A DNA stretch of 8,884 nucleotides from DASRCB01 sp035653295 (GCA_035653295.1 DASRCB010000286.1:1-8884); one strand, 5' to 3'. Shown: positions 1-5,869, numbered from the stretch's first letter. Notes: generated from the letters alone by a model not told the origin. Made by a program: numbers and translations.

Positions 1-13
1 TAACGGCGGCAGG

Positions 14-29
14 ACGTTCTCGCGAACGT
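14..29. repeat. Short inverted repeat upstream of gnd
   Basis: A perfect 6-bp inverted repeat, ACGTTC at 14-19 and GAACGT at 24-29, is separated by four bases. It lies about 70 bp before the gnd start. It could be an operator half-site pair or a small hairpin, or part of the end of an upstream gene outside the window. The sequence does not decide between these, and short perfect repeats of this size are common by chance. Confidence 0.25.
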
Positions 30-57
30 TCTGGTCAAAATACCGGCGCCTCCGTCC

Positions 58-88
58 GTCCGGCGATAAAATGAAGCTGCCGCCGGAC
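58..88 (+). promoter_or_regulatory. Stem-loop just upstream of gnd
   Basis: Two perfectly complementary 8-bp arms, GTCCGGCG at 58-65 and CGCCGGAC at 81-88, flank a 15-nt A-rich loop. The second arm ends 11 nt before the gnd ATG, so if transcribed the stem could occlude the translation start. No good Shine-Dalgarno sequence is visible before that ATG. The loop holds TAAAAT (67-72), which resembles a -10 box but lacks a matching -35 at 17 bp. The element may be a leader hairpin, an operator, or the terminator of a gene to the left; there is no T-tract to support a terminator. Confidence 0.35.
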
Positions 89-99
89 CTCAGCCTCTT

Positions 100-1557
100 A
101 TGCCCACTCCCACATGCGATATCGGTCTCATCGGCCTCGCGGTTATGGGCCAGAACCTCGCGCTCAATATGAATGATCATGGCTTCCGCGTGGCCGTGTT
201 CAACCGAACCGTGTCGAAGGTGGACGACTTCCTCGCCGACGAGGCCAAAGGCACACAGATCGTCGGCGCGCACTCCATCGACGAGCTGATCGCGTTGCTG
301 AAGCGGCCGCGCCGCGTAATGCTCATGGTCAAGGCCGGCGAGACCGTCGATCACATGATCGATCTGCTCACGCCGCATCTCGATAAAGGCGACGTCATCA
401 TCGACGGCGGCAACTCGAATTTCGAGGACAGCACGCGCCGCACCCGCGCGCTGGCCGAAAAGGGCATTCTGTTCGTCGGCACAGGCGTATCCGGCGGCGA
501 AGAGGGCGCGCGCCATGGCCCGTCGATTATGCCCGGAGGAAATCCGGCGGCCTGGCCGCTGGTGAAGGACATCTTCCAGTCCATCGCCGCCAAGGTGGAC
601 GACGGCACGCCCTGCTGCGACTGGGTAGGCGAAGAGGGCGCCGGCCATTACGTGAAGATGGTCCACAACGGCATCGAGTACGGCGACATGCAGCTCATCG
701 GCGAGGCGTATCAGTTGCTCGCAACCGGCCTGGCCGCCGATGCCGGCGAGTTGCACCAGATCTTCGCCGACTGGAATCGCGGCGAGCTCGACAGCTACCT
801 CATCGAGATCACCGCGGCCATCTTCAGCGTCAAAGATGAAGACGGCCAGCCTCTCGTGGACAAGATCCTCGACGCGGCCGGGCAGAAGGGCACCGGCAAG
901 TGGACCTGCATCAGCGCGCTCGATCTCGGTATGCCGGTCACGCTCATCGGAGAGGCCGTTTTCGCGCGCTCTCTTTCCTCTTTAAAAGAGGAGCGTGTAG
1001 CCGCTTCGAAGGTCCTCCACGGTCCCGCGCCGTCTCGCACCACCGATCGCGCCGAGTTCATTGAAGACACGCGACGCGCGCTCTACTGCTCCAAGATGAT
1101 CTCCTACGCCCAGGGATACATGCTGCTTCGCGCCGCGGCGCAGGAGGAACACTGGAACCTTAACCTCGGCGGCATCGCGCTGATGTGGCGCGGCGGCTGC
1201 ATTATTCGCAGCCGGTTCCTTGGAAAAATCAAGGAAGCTTTCGACCGCAATCCACAGTTGCACAACCTGCTGGTGGACGGCTTTTTCGCCGGCGTCCTGA
1301 ACAATTACCAGGCCTCGTGGCGCAGAGCCCTCGCGCGGGCCATCGATTTCGGCGTTCCCACGCCCGCCTTCTCCACCGCGCTGGCGTTCTATGATGGCTA
1401 CCGCTCCGCACGTGTGCCCGCGAACCTCATCCAGGCGCAGCGCGATTTCTTCGGCGCGCACACCTATGAGCGCGTCGACAAGCCGCGCGGCCAGTTCTTC
1501 CATACCGACTGGACCGGCCATGGCGGTCGCGTGTCGTCCGGGTCGTACAACGCATGA
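100..1557 (+). CDS. gnd: 6-phosphogluconate dehydrogenase, decarboxylating
   Basis: This cytosolic enzyme of the oxidative pentose phosphate pathway converts 6-phosphogluconate and NADP+ to ribulose 5-phosphate, CO2 and NADPH. The 485-residue length fits the long homodimeric form (usually about 470-485). The N-terminal Rossmann fold has the nucleotide loop GLAVMG (residues 12-17) and an NRT turn (35-37) typical of NADP preference. The family signature SGGEEGARHGPSIMPGG spans 131-147, and the catalytic lysine lies in HYVKMVHNGIEYGD (K186, with N190 and E193 nearby). The C-terminus carries the expected QAQRDFFGAHTYER and FHTDW segments. It is the first gene of an operon: its TGA overlaps the next ATG. 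Codons 291-297 contain an AT-rich palindrome (977-991) with a TTA leucine codon, unusual in this GC-rich gene. The start is the first in-frame ATG before the Rossmann strand; no strong ribosome site precedes it. Identity is secure. Confidence 0.97.
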   Translation: MPTPTCDIGLIGLAVMGQNLALNMNDHGFRVAVFNRTVSKVDDFLADEAKGTQIVGAHSIDELIALLKRPRRVMLMVKAGETVDHMIDLLTPHLDKGDVIIDGGNSNFEDSTRRTRALAEKGILFVGTGVSGGEEGARHGPSIMPGGNPAAWPLVKDIFQSIAAKVDDGTPCCDWVGEEGAGHYVKMVHNGIEYGDMQLIGEAYQLLATGLAADAGELHQIFADWNRGELDSYLIEITAAIFSVKDEDGQPLVDKILDAAGQKGTGKWTCISALDLGMPVTLIGEAVFARSLSSLKEERVAASKVLHGPAPSRTTDRAEFIEDTRRALYCSKMISYAQGYMLLRAAAQEEHWNLNLGGIALMWRGGCIIRSRFLGKIKEAFDRNPQLHNLLVDGFFAGVLNNYQASWRRALARAIDFGVPTPAFSTALAFYDGYRSARVPANLIQAQRDFFGAHTYERVDKPRGQFFHTDWTGHGGRVSSGSYNA

Positions 1558-1988
1558 TCCAGCTGAAGGTGAGTTATCTCCGGTTCGGCGATCTGCTGTT
1601 AAAGCGGTGTTCGGGCGCTGCGTTCGAGATCATTCGACTTCTGGAACCCGGCCGCGGCGCCGCCGTCGCGCGCGTTTCTGTCGAGCAGGACGAAGCGCCT
1701 CAGCTGGTCATTGCTCGTCTCGACAATGAGCCTCGCGTAATCGACCGAACGCCTGTGCCTGCCGGCGAACGCGTCGTGCTCAGCGACTGCCGTGAAGGCG
1801 ATCCCGACTGCTATCGCCTGACCGCCGAATGGTCCGCTCAACGCCTGCTCATTACGCTGTCCGGCGATTCCCGCTTCGCTCATGGGCGGCACCACTTTCG
1901 GCTTTTCTGGTGGCGCGCTGAATTTTCCGTGGCCGATGGTGAAGTAATCATTACCGGCCCGTCGCTCGCCGCCGATGCTTACACCTGA
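1554..1988 (+). CDS. Uncharacterised 144-aa protein in the gnd operon
   Basis: I do not recognise this family. The start overlaps the gnd stop (ATGA, 1554-1557) and the stop is 3 nt before the kinase ATG. This spacing implies one transcript and probable translational coupling. The protein looks soluble: there is no signal peptide and no membrane segment. Alternating hydrophobic residues (LVIARL, VARVSV, LLITLS, AEFSVADGEVIITGP) suggest a compact beta-rich fold. It has three cysteines (residue 19 and a pair near residue 80, in SDCREGDPDCYR) and a histidine/aromatic cluster, GRHHFRLFWW, near residues 111-120. A sugar-metabolic or regulatory role is guilt by association only. A spurious ORF is unlikely, because the strict gene packing leaves no other reading of the interval. 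Confidence 0.75.
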   Translation: MIQLKVSYLRFGDLLLKRCSGAAFEIIRLLEPGRGAAVARVSVEQDEAPQLVIARLDNEPRVIDRTPVPAGERVVLSDCREGDPDCYRLTAEWSAQRLLITLSGDSRFAHGRHHFRLFWWRAEFSVADGEVIITGPSLAADAYT

Positions 1989-1991
1989 TCG

Positions 1992-3074
1992 ATGAAACCT
2001 GCTCTCGACATTCGCCCTGACGGCGCGCTGGACCTGCTATCGCTGGGCGCGCTCGTGCACCGCCTCGATCCCGGCGTGATTCCGTTTCGCAAGGCCCACG
2101 AATGCGCCATTCACGTCAGTGGCGGCGAATTCAATGTCGCCGCCAATCTGGCCGACTGTTTCGGCATGCAGACCGGCATCGCCACCGCGATCGTGGATTA
2201 CCCAATCGGCGATCTGATCTGTGAACGCGTGAAAGCGATGGGTGTGCGCCCCTTCTACAAGCGCTTCACCCACGACGGCGTCACTGGCCCCAACATGGCC
2301 GCTGTCTACAGCGATCGTGGCCATGGCGTCCGCGCGCCCGTGGTTTTCTATAACCGCTGCAATGAAGCCGGCGCGCTGCTCAAGCCGGGCGATTTCGATT
2401 GGGCGAAGATCTTTGCCCAGGGCGTGCGCTGGTTCCACAGCGGCGGCATATTCGCCGCACTCTCGCCGACGACTGCCGAACTCATCATCGAGGCCATGCA
2501 GGCCGCGAAAGCCGCGGGTGCGGTCGTCTCCTTCGACCTGAATTACCGCGAGAAGCTCTGGAAGATTTCCGGTGGCGCCGGGCGCGCCCGCGATGTGATC
2601 GCGCGCATCGTGCGCAACGTGGATGTGCTGGTCGGTAACGAGGAGGATCTGCAAAAGGGACTCGGCGTTCCCGGCCCGGAGATTGCCGCGGCCTCGAAGC
2701 TCGATCCCACGGCGTTCTTCGGAATGATCGACCGCGTCGTCGACCTGTTCCCGAACATCCGCATCGTCGCCACCACGCTTCGCGAGGTGCACTCCACCAA
2801 TCGCCACAGCTGGGGCGCGGTGGCCTGGGTCGATGGCCAGAACTGTGTTTCGCCGTTGTGCGAGTTGGACATCTTCGATCGGGTCGGCGGCGGCGATGGA
2901 TTCGCCAGCGGCTTCTTCTATGGCCTCATGAGCGGCGAATCGCCGGACGATGCCGTGCGCCTGGGCTGGGCCCACGGCGCTTTGCTGACCACATTCCCTG
3001 GCGACACCACCATGGCCACCGTCGACCAGGTCCGCGCCTTCGCCCACGGCGGCTCCTGCCGCATCCAACGCTAG
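1992..3074 (+). CDS. PfkB-family sugar kinase, 2-keto-3-deoxygluconate kinase-like
   Basis: This is an ATP-dependent ribokinase/PfkB-fold kinase that phosphorylates a sugar or sugar acid. The sequence style is that of proteins annotated as 2-dehydro-3-deoxygluconokinase, which feed KDG into the Entner-Doudoroff route. The N-terminal family motif GGEFNVAANLA is at residues 44-54. FDLNYR (181-186) and VGNEEDL (214-220) are typical core strands. The second PfkB signature, RVGGGDGFASGFFYGL, starts at 297 and carries the catalytic-base aspartate D302; this motif is GAGD in most family members and GGGD here. At 360 residues it is slightly longer than the usual 300-340. The neighbouring gnd supports a gluconate or hexonate role, but the exact substrate is not determined. 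The last 11 codons and the TAG stop lie in a segment that is duplicated downstream (3240-3272), where the stop is changed to TGG. No clear ribosome site is seen, which fits coupling to the preceding gene. Confidence 0.9.
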   Translation: MKPALDIRPDGALDLLSLGALVHRLDPGVIPFRKAHECAIHVSGGEFNVAANLADCFGMQTGIATAIVDYPIGDLICERVKAMGVRPFYKRFTHDGVTGPNMAAVYSDRGHGVRAPVVFYNRCNEAGALLKPGDFDWAKIFAQGVRWFHSGGIFAALSPTTAELIIEAMQAAKAAGAVVSFDLNYREKLWKISGGAGRARDVIARIVRNVDVLVGNEEDLQKGLGVPGPEIAAASKLDPTAFFGMIDRVVDLFPNIRIVATTLREVHSTNRHSWGAVAWVDGQNCVSPLCELDIFDRVGGGDGFASGFFYGLMSGESPDDAVRLGWAHGALLTTFPGDTTMATVDQVRAFAHGGSCRIQR

Positions 3075-3200
3075 CGATCGGTTTGGGGCGTGAGCTTTAG
3101 CCCGCGCGAGCAACGAGTCACAAGCCCGTTCAAATTCATCAACTCCAACCGTACCTTCGTTTCCGCCCCTCGCATGATAAACGTTGGGCGAAAGGAGAGC
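3042..3200 (+). repeat. Repeat copy A: kinase tail plus intergenic leader
   Basis: Positions 3042-3150 align without gaps to 3240-3348 at about 87% identity (14 mismatches counted by eye). Positions 3156-3200 then align to 3387-3432. The final 35 nt (3166-3200), which include GATAAA and the ribosome-site-like AAAGGAGAG, are identical to 3398-3432. Copy A starts inside the kinase gene and includes its stop codon. It is probably the ancestral copy of the kinase end, because the kinase needs it to terminate. It carries an orphan ribosome site followed by no plausible gene. Confidence 0.85.
3088..3107. repeat. REP-like hairpin, copy A
   Basis: Arms GCGTGAGC and GCCCGCGC flank a TTTA loop. The stem has one A/C mismatch and one G-T wobble. 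It corresponds to the intact hairpin in copy B, so it appears to be a degenerating version. It lies 14 nt after the kinase stop, where a terminator would sit, but no T-tract follows. Confidence 0.45.
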
Positions 3201-3249
3201 GACGCCTGCCTCGCTCGCTATCGCGTGCGCCTGGGCTGGGCCCACGGCG
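3201..3249 (+). repeat. Junction of two gene fragments between the repeat copies
   Basis: Positions 3201-3224 match 3599-3622 of the downstream STGPRT-motif gene at 23 of 24 bases. Positions 3224-3249 are identical over 26 bases to 2954-2979 inside the kinase gene. The sequence then continues as the kinase tail normally found 72 bp further on (3042 onward). Both kinase positions share GCCCACGGCG, at 2970-2979 and 3042-3051, which is a natural deletion point. The junction therefore looks like the collapsed remains of a downstream-gene copy followed by a kinase-gene copy. Confidence 0.8.
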
Positions 3250-3285
3250 GCTCCTGCCGCATCCAGCGCTGGCGATCGGGTTGTG

Positions 3286-3305
3286 GCGTGGGCTTTAGCC
3301 CGCGC
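3286..3305. repeat. REP-like hairpin, copy B
   Basis: An 8-bp stem, GCGTGGGC (3286-3293) with GCCCGCGC (3298-3305), closes a TTTA loop and has a single G-T wobble. The compact GC palindrome around GGGCTTTAGCCC resembles dispersed extragenic palindromes. Whether it recurs elsewhere in the genome cannot be seen from this window. Confidence 0.55.
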
Positions 3306-3422
3306 GAAACACGAGTCACAAGCGGACTCAGATTCATCAACTCCAACGATACCCGTCACTTACGCCTGAAATCCCACATCCCAAAGTTCGTTTTTGCCCC
3401 CTCGCATGATAAACGTTGGGCG

Positions 3423-3431
3423 AAAGGAGAG
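3423..3431 (+). promoter_or_regulatory. Ribosome binding site fixing the start at 3440
   Basis: GAAAGGAGA sits about 8 nt before ATG 3440 and is the strongest Shine-Dalgarno match in the + strand genes. It rules out an upstream TTG (3416) in the same frame, which would place the start before the ribosome site. Confidence 0.8.
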
Positions 3432-3439
3432 CTTCATCC

Positions 3440-4060
3440 ATGAGCTCCTCAGCACAAATCCTCGCGAACCAAAAGAACGCGACCTCCTCAACCGGCCCGC
3501 GTACCGACGCCGGCAAAGCAACCTCCAGCCAAAACGCCGTCAGCCACGGCCTCACCGGAAGCTTCCGCGTCCTTCCGCATGAAAACCAGGCTGACTTCGA
3601 CGCCTGCCTCGCTCGGTATCGCCAGGAGTTCGAACCCACGACCGAGCATGAGCGCTTCCTGGTCGAGCTGATTACCCAGTCCCGCTGGGAGCTCCAGCGC
3701 ACCAATCGCCTCATCGCCGCTGTCCTCGAGCGCATGGCCAGCGCTCCGGATACTGGCGCGGCCTCGCCGGACGCCGCCATCGCCGCCGCCCTTATCGGCC
3801 GCACCGCCGACGCCTTCACCACATTGAAGCGCTACGCCGCGGCCGCCGAGCGCACCTATCTCCGCTGTTCCCGAGAACTTACCCAGAACGCAGCCCGCCG
3901 CGCCAAGGTGGCCGCCGTGGTCGCCGAGGCCAAACTGTGGGCCGGCTTCACCCCCGAACCAAACGAACCCAGCTCGCTCGCTCCGGAGCCGAAGAAAACG
4001 CGCAAACCAACCCCGGGTGTCCCCTTCACCGACGAAGATCCCCTGTCCTGGCGTCTCTAA
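3440..4060 (+). CDS. Uncharacterised STGPRT-motif protein, 206 aa
   Basis: No function is known to me. The N-terminal 40 residues carry the motif NQKNATSSTGPRTDAGKA followed by SSQNAVSHGLTG. This hallmark recurs in a family of uncharacterised proteins that I recall being present in many copies in acidobacterial and some planctomycete genomes. A charged, alpha-helical middle (roughly residues 50-150, including TEHERFLVELITQSRWELQR) follows. The tail is proline- and lysine-rich and low in complexity. No signal peptide or membrane segment is seen. The basic, Gly/Lys/Arg-rich N-terminus could bind nucleic acid, but this is speculation. The leader is the duplicated repeat copy B, and a 24-base piece of this gene (about codons 54-61, encoding DACLARYR) survives at 3201-3224. 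This indicates that the locus has been rearranged. The start is set by the strong ribosome site at 3423-3431. Confidence 0.8.
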   Translation: MSSSAQILANQKNATSSTGPRTDAGKATSSQNAVSHGLTGSFRVLPHENQADFDACLARYRQEFEPTTEHERFLVELITQSRWELQRTNRLIAAVLERMASAPDTGAASPDAAIAAALIGRTADAFTTLKRYAAAAERTYLRCSRELTQNAARRAKVAAVVAEAKLWAGFTPEPNEPSSLAPEPKKTRKPTPGVPFTDEDPLSWRL

Positions 4061-4110
4061 TCGGTTAAAAAGCCGCGACGGTCTCTGCCGGCAGCTGTCG
4101 GACGACTGGT

Positions 4111-4137
4111 GTGAAGCCGGGCGTGTGCCCGTTTCAC
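4111..4137. terminator. Candidate hairpin between convergent genes
   Basis: GTGAAGCCGGGC and GCCCGTTTCAC pair with one bulge around a GTGT loop. The hairpin lies between the convergent genes ending at 4060 (+) and 4134 (-) and overlaps the reductase stop codon. The position suits a shared terminator, but no T-tract follows on either strand, so intrinsic termination is uncertain. Confidence 0.4.
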
Positions 4138-5162
4138 GTCTTCGACAACTGCTGTACCTGCGGCGTCTCCTGCCCCAGCCATTCCGGATGCTTCGCGGTG
4201 CTGTCGAAATGCGCCGTTGTCTTGAACAGCTCGTACTCGCCGTTCGCGGCGGCCTGCTTGGTCTTCGCCAGAATCGCCGCCTCTTCCTGCTTCGTCAGCG
4301 GCTTGAAGCTGCTGGCCACCTGGAACGCCTGATCGAGAATCGGCTGGCCGTCGATCCCCGTAATCACAACGCATGTTGGTTTGTTCAGCGCCCACCGCAG
4401 GCACTCCGGCGCGCTTACCGTGTTGCTCTTCAGAATCACTCCGCCGCCGATCGGCTTCATGCTGATCACTGCCACGCCCATCTGCTGCGCGACCGGAATC
4501 ACCTGATTCTCGAAGCTGCGGAAATGCGCGTCCATCGGATTGATCGGGAACAGGACCACGTCGAAATGGTAATTGTGCTGGCGCGCCAGTTCCAGCATGT
4601 AGAGATGGATGTGCGGGTCCTTGTGGCCGGTGAAGCCGATATATCGCGTCTTGCCCGCCTGCTTCGCGGCATCCAGCGCCTCGCGCGCGCCGCCCGGGGC
4701 AAAGAAGCGGTCCGGGTCGTCGAACCGTATTGTCTCGTGGAACATGAGCAGGTCGACGTGGTCGGTCTTCAGCCGTTTCAGTGATTCGTCGATCTGCTGC
4801 GCCGCCGCATCCTTCGTGCGGCCGTCGAACTTGGTCATCAGGAACGCTTTTTGCCGATACCCGTCCTGCAGCGCCTTGCCCATGCGGATCTCGCTCTTCC
4901 CGTCGTTGTAGTCCCAGGAATTGTCCATGAAGTTCAGGCCGCGGTCGAGCGCCTGCCGGATCAGCCGCACCGCTTCATCGTCCGACAGCTTCGCTTTCCC
5001 AATATGCGATCCGCCCAGGCCGATGCAGGAAACCTTTTCCCCTGTACGGCCGAGCGTGCGCCGGGGCATGTTATCGGAAGTTGCGGCGGAGGACGGCAGC
5101 GCGGCCCCGAGGGCCAGAAGCCCGCTCAACAAATCGCGGCGATTCAGGGTAGGTTCGGCCAT
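4134..5162 (-). CDS. Tat-exported aldo/keto reductase
   Basis: This is an NADPH-type aldo/keto reductase of the (beta/alpha)8 barrel fold; its substrate is unknown. The 342-residue protein begins with a twin-arginine-like leader (NRRDLLSGLLALGAALPSSA, about residues 7-26), so the enzyme may be folded in the cytoplasm and exported. The catalytic tetrad is complete: D80 and Y85 (FMDNSWDY), K111 (LMTKFDG) and H142 (LLMFHE). A typical barrel entry, RTLGRTGEKVSCIGLGG, follows the leader. It has no C-terminal ferredoxin domain. The gene is divergent from the lipoprotein gene and convergent with the STGPRT gene. No clear ribosome site precedes the ATG. The shared upstream region contains an ACCTGT array starting 25 bp from the start codon. 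A periplasmic location is odd for an NADPH-dependent enzyme, since free NADPH is not normally available there. The Tat call is motif-based and could be wrong, since the SRRxFLK consensus is only partly matched. Confidence 0.9.
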   Translation of the reverse strand: MAEPTLNRRDLLSGLLALGAALPSSAATSDNMPRRTLGRTGEKVSCIGLGGSHIGKAKLSDDEAVRLIRQALDRGLNFMDNSWDYNDGKSEIRMGKALQDGYRQKAFLMTKFDGRTKDAAAQQIDESLKRLKTDHVDLLMFHETIRFDDPDRFFAPGGAREALDAAKQAGKTRYIGFTGHKDPHIHLYMLELARQHNYHFDVVLFPINPMDAHFRSFENQVIPVAQQMGVAVISMKPIGGGVILKSNTVSAPECLRWALNKPTCVVITGIDGQPILDQAFQVASSFKPLTKQEEAAILAKTKQAAANGEYELFKTTAHFDSTAKHPEWLGQETPQVQQLSKT

Positions 5163-5186
5163 AGCTGGACATCAGACGCGGCAGGC

Positions 5187-5225
5187 AACCTGTTCCGCAC
5201 AGGTGTAACCTCCGGCTAACCTGTT
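5187..5225. promoter_or_regulatory. ACCTGT operator-like array
   Basis: Three ACCTGT half-sites occur in 37 bp. Two are direct, each inside an AACCTGTT octamer (5187-5194 and 5218-5225). One is inverted: ACAGGT at 5199-5204. The first pair forms ACCTGT-N5-ACAGGT, a 17-bp operator-like palindrome. Start-to-start distances of 11, 20 and 31 bp are close to whole helical turns. The array lies between two divergent genes and abuts the predicted -35 of the lipoprotein promoter, a position suited to repression or to control of both genes. Confidence 0.5.
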
Positions 5226-5228
5226 GCT

Positions 5229-5257
5229 GTGAAAACCCAGGGGCCGGCGCGTAAGAT
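5229..5257 (+). promoter_or_regulatory. Candidate sigma-70-type promoter of the lipoprotein gene
   Basis: GTGAAA (5229-5234) and TAAGAT (5252-5257) each match four of six consensus bases and are separated by exactly 17 bp. Transcription would begin near 5264, leaving a leader of about 60 nt before ATG 5327. The alternative ATG at 5276 would then have a leader of only about 11 nt. Confidence 0.35.
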
Positions 5258-5326
5258 TTTCGCGATTTTGTAGAAATGTCCCGAACGGATGCGCGTCTTA
5301 CAGGCAAGCAAGTTCACACGGCGGAA

Positions 5327-5857
5327 ATGAAAAATGCTAGTTACTGCACTATATTGGCGGCAGCTCTACTCTCATCTTGCCACTCGGCGCAACAAAGCTC
5401 GCAGACGGCAGCAGCTCCTGCTGGCGGCGCAGCGTCGGCGGCGCCTGCTGGCCAGTCATCCGCGGCGCAGATTCCGGCCAACACCGTTCTCTGGGTCCGT
5501 CTCCGGAAGGACATGGACAGCGCCCGCCTCAAAGCCGGTGATCACTTCGCAGCCGAAGTCTCCTCGCCTGTTGTTTTAAACGGCAAAGCAGTAGTCCCGC
5601 AGGGCACGCCTGTCGACGGAGTCGTGCAGCAATCCAACGACGCGACTCACCCCGGCAGCTCCGGCCAGCTTGTGCTGAAGCTCAACTCGTTTCGCCTCGG
5701 TCTGCGCAGCTACTCGATTCAAACCGACAGCGTGACGCTGCAATCGCCACAGGTGAAGCCCGGCGCCGACGCGGCCGCACGTCGTGAAGGCGCGGCATTC
5801 GCGCCGAAGAACGAAAACCTCCAGTTCACCATCACTGCGCCCGTCACGCTCGGATAA
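5327..5857 (+). CDS. Predicted lipoprotein with a C-terminal beta domain
   Basis: This is a 176-residue envelope protein of unknown function. The start at 5327 is chosen because it gives a classical lipoprotein signal: MKN, a hydrophobic stretch, then the lipobox LSSC, so the lipidated cysteine is near residue 18. An in-frame ATG at 5276 would add 17 polar residues and spoil the signal. After the cysteine comes an Ala/Gly/Ser/Gln-rich linker (about 19-48). A compact beta-rich domain follows: IPANTVLWVRL, then DSARLKAGDHFAAEVSSPVV, then VVPQGTPVDGVV. I recall similar 'AGD.F.A...PV...G..V.P.G' domains in exported acidobacterial proteins, but I cannot name the family. The C-terminal strands include YSIQTDSVTL. 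The gene is divergent from the reductase and convergent with the sensor kinase, with only 12 bp between stops. Repeat-rich Ala/Ser codons near 5405-5470 reflect the linker. Confidence 0.8.
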   Translation: MKNASYCTILAAALLSSCHSAQQSSQTAAAPAGGAASAAPAGQSSAAQIPANTVLWVRLRKDMDSARLKAGDHFAAEVSSPVVLNGKAVVPQGTPVDGVVQQSNDATHPGSSGQLVLKLNSFRLGLRSYSIQTDSVTLQSPQVKPGADAAARREGAAFAPKNENLQFTITAPVTLG

Positions 5858-5869
5858 CCAGCCGCGGCA

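Larger units (their letters stand above)
3240..3432 (+). repeat. Repeat copy B: duplicated kinase tail and leader of next gene
   Basis: This is the second copy of the segment at 3042-3200. It differs by scattered substitutions and by about 33 extra bases near 3353-3386. The copied kinase stop reads TGG instead of TAG. The copy ends in AAAGGAGAGC, which serves as the ribosome site of the gene starting at 3440, so copy B is now the leader of that gene. Confidence 0.85.

Noticed and set aside
982..1521. A 179-codon frame antisense to gnd.
   Set aside because: It is fully inside a confident gnd gene and shows no recognisable domain.
2037..3359. A 440-codon open frame antisense to the kinase and repeat region.
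   Set aside because: It is the mirror of a confident PfkB gene. Its His/Asp/Ala-rich composition is typical of antisense frames in GC-rich DNA, and its internal repeats simply reflect the duplicated DNA.
3042..3432. A CRISPR array or insertion sequence in the repeat region.
   Set aside because: There are only two long, imperfect copies with gene fragments between them. No short regular repeat-spacer pattern, transposase or terminal inverted repeats are seen.
3416..3439. An upstream TTG start for the STGPRT-motif gene.
   Set aside because: It would put the strong AAAGGAGAG ribosome site inside the coding region. ATG 3440 is correctly spaced from that site.
3090..3443. A 117-codon + strand frame across both repeat copies.
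   Set aside because: It reads through duplicated intergenic DNA and gene fragments, has no ribosome site, and changes character at each junction.
4017..4784. A 255-codon frame on the + strand opposite the reductase.
   Set aside because: It overlaps the end of one gene and most of another and has an Arg/Leu-rich shadow composition. The minus-strand reading has a complete catalytic tetrad.
5276..5326. An earlier ATG for the lipoprotein gene.
   Set aside because: It adds a polar N-terminus that would block the lipoprotein signal and would leave only about an 11-nt leader from the predicted promoter.
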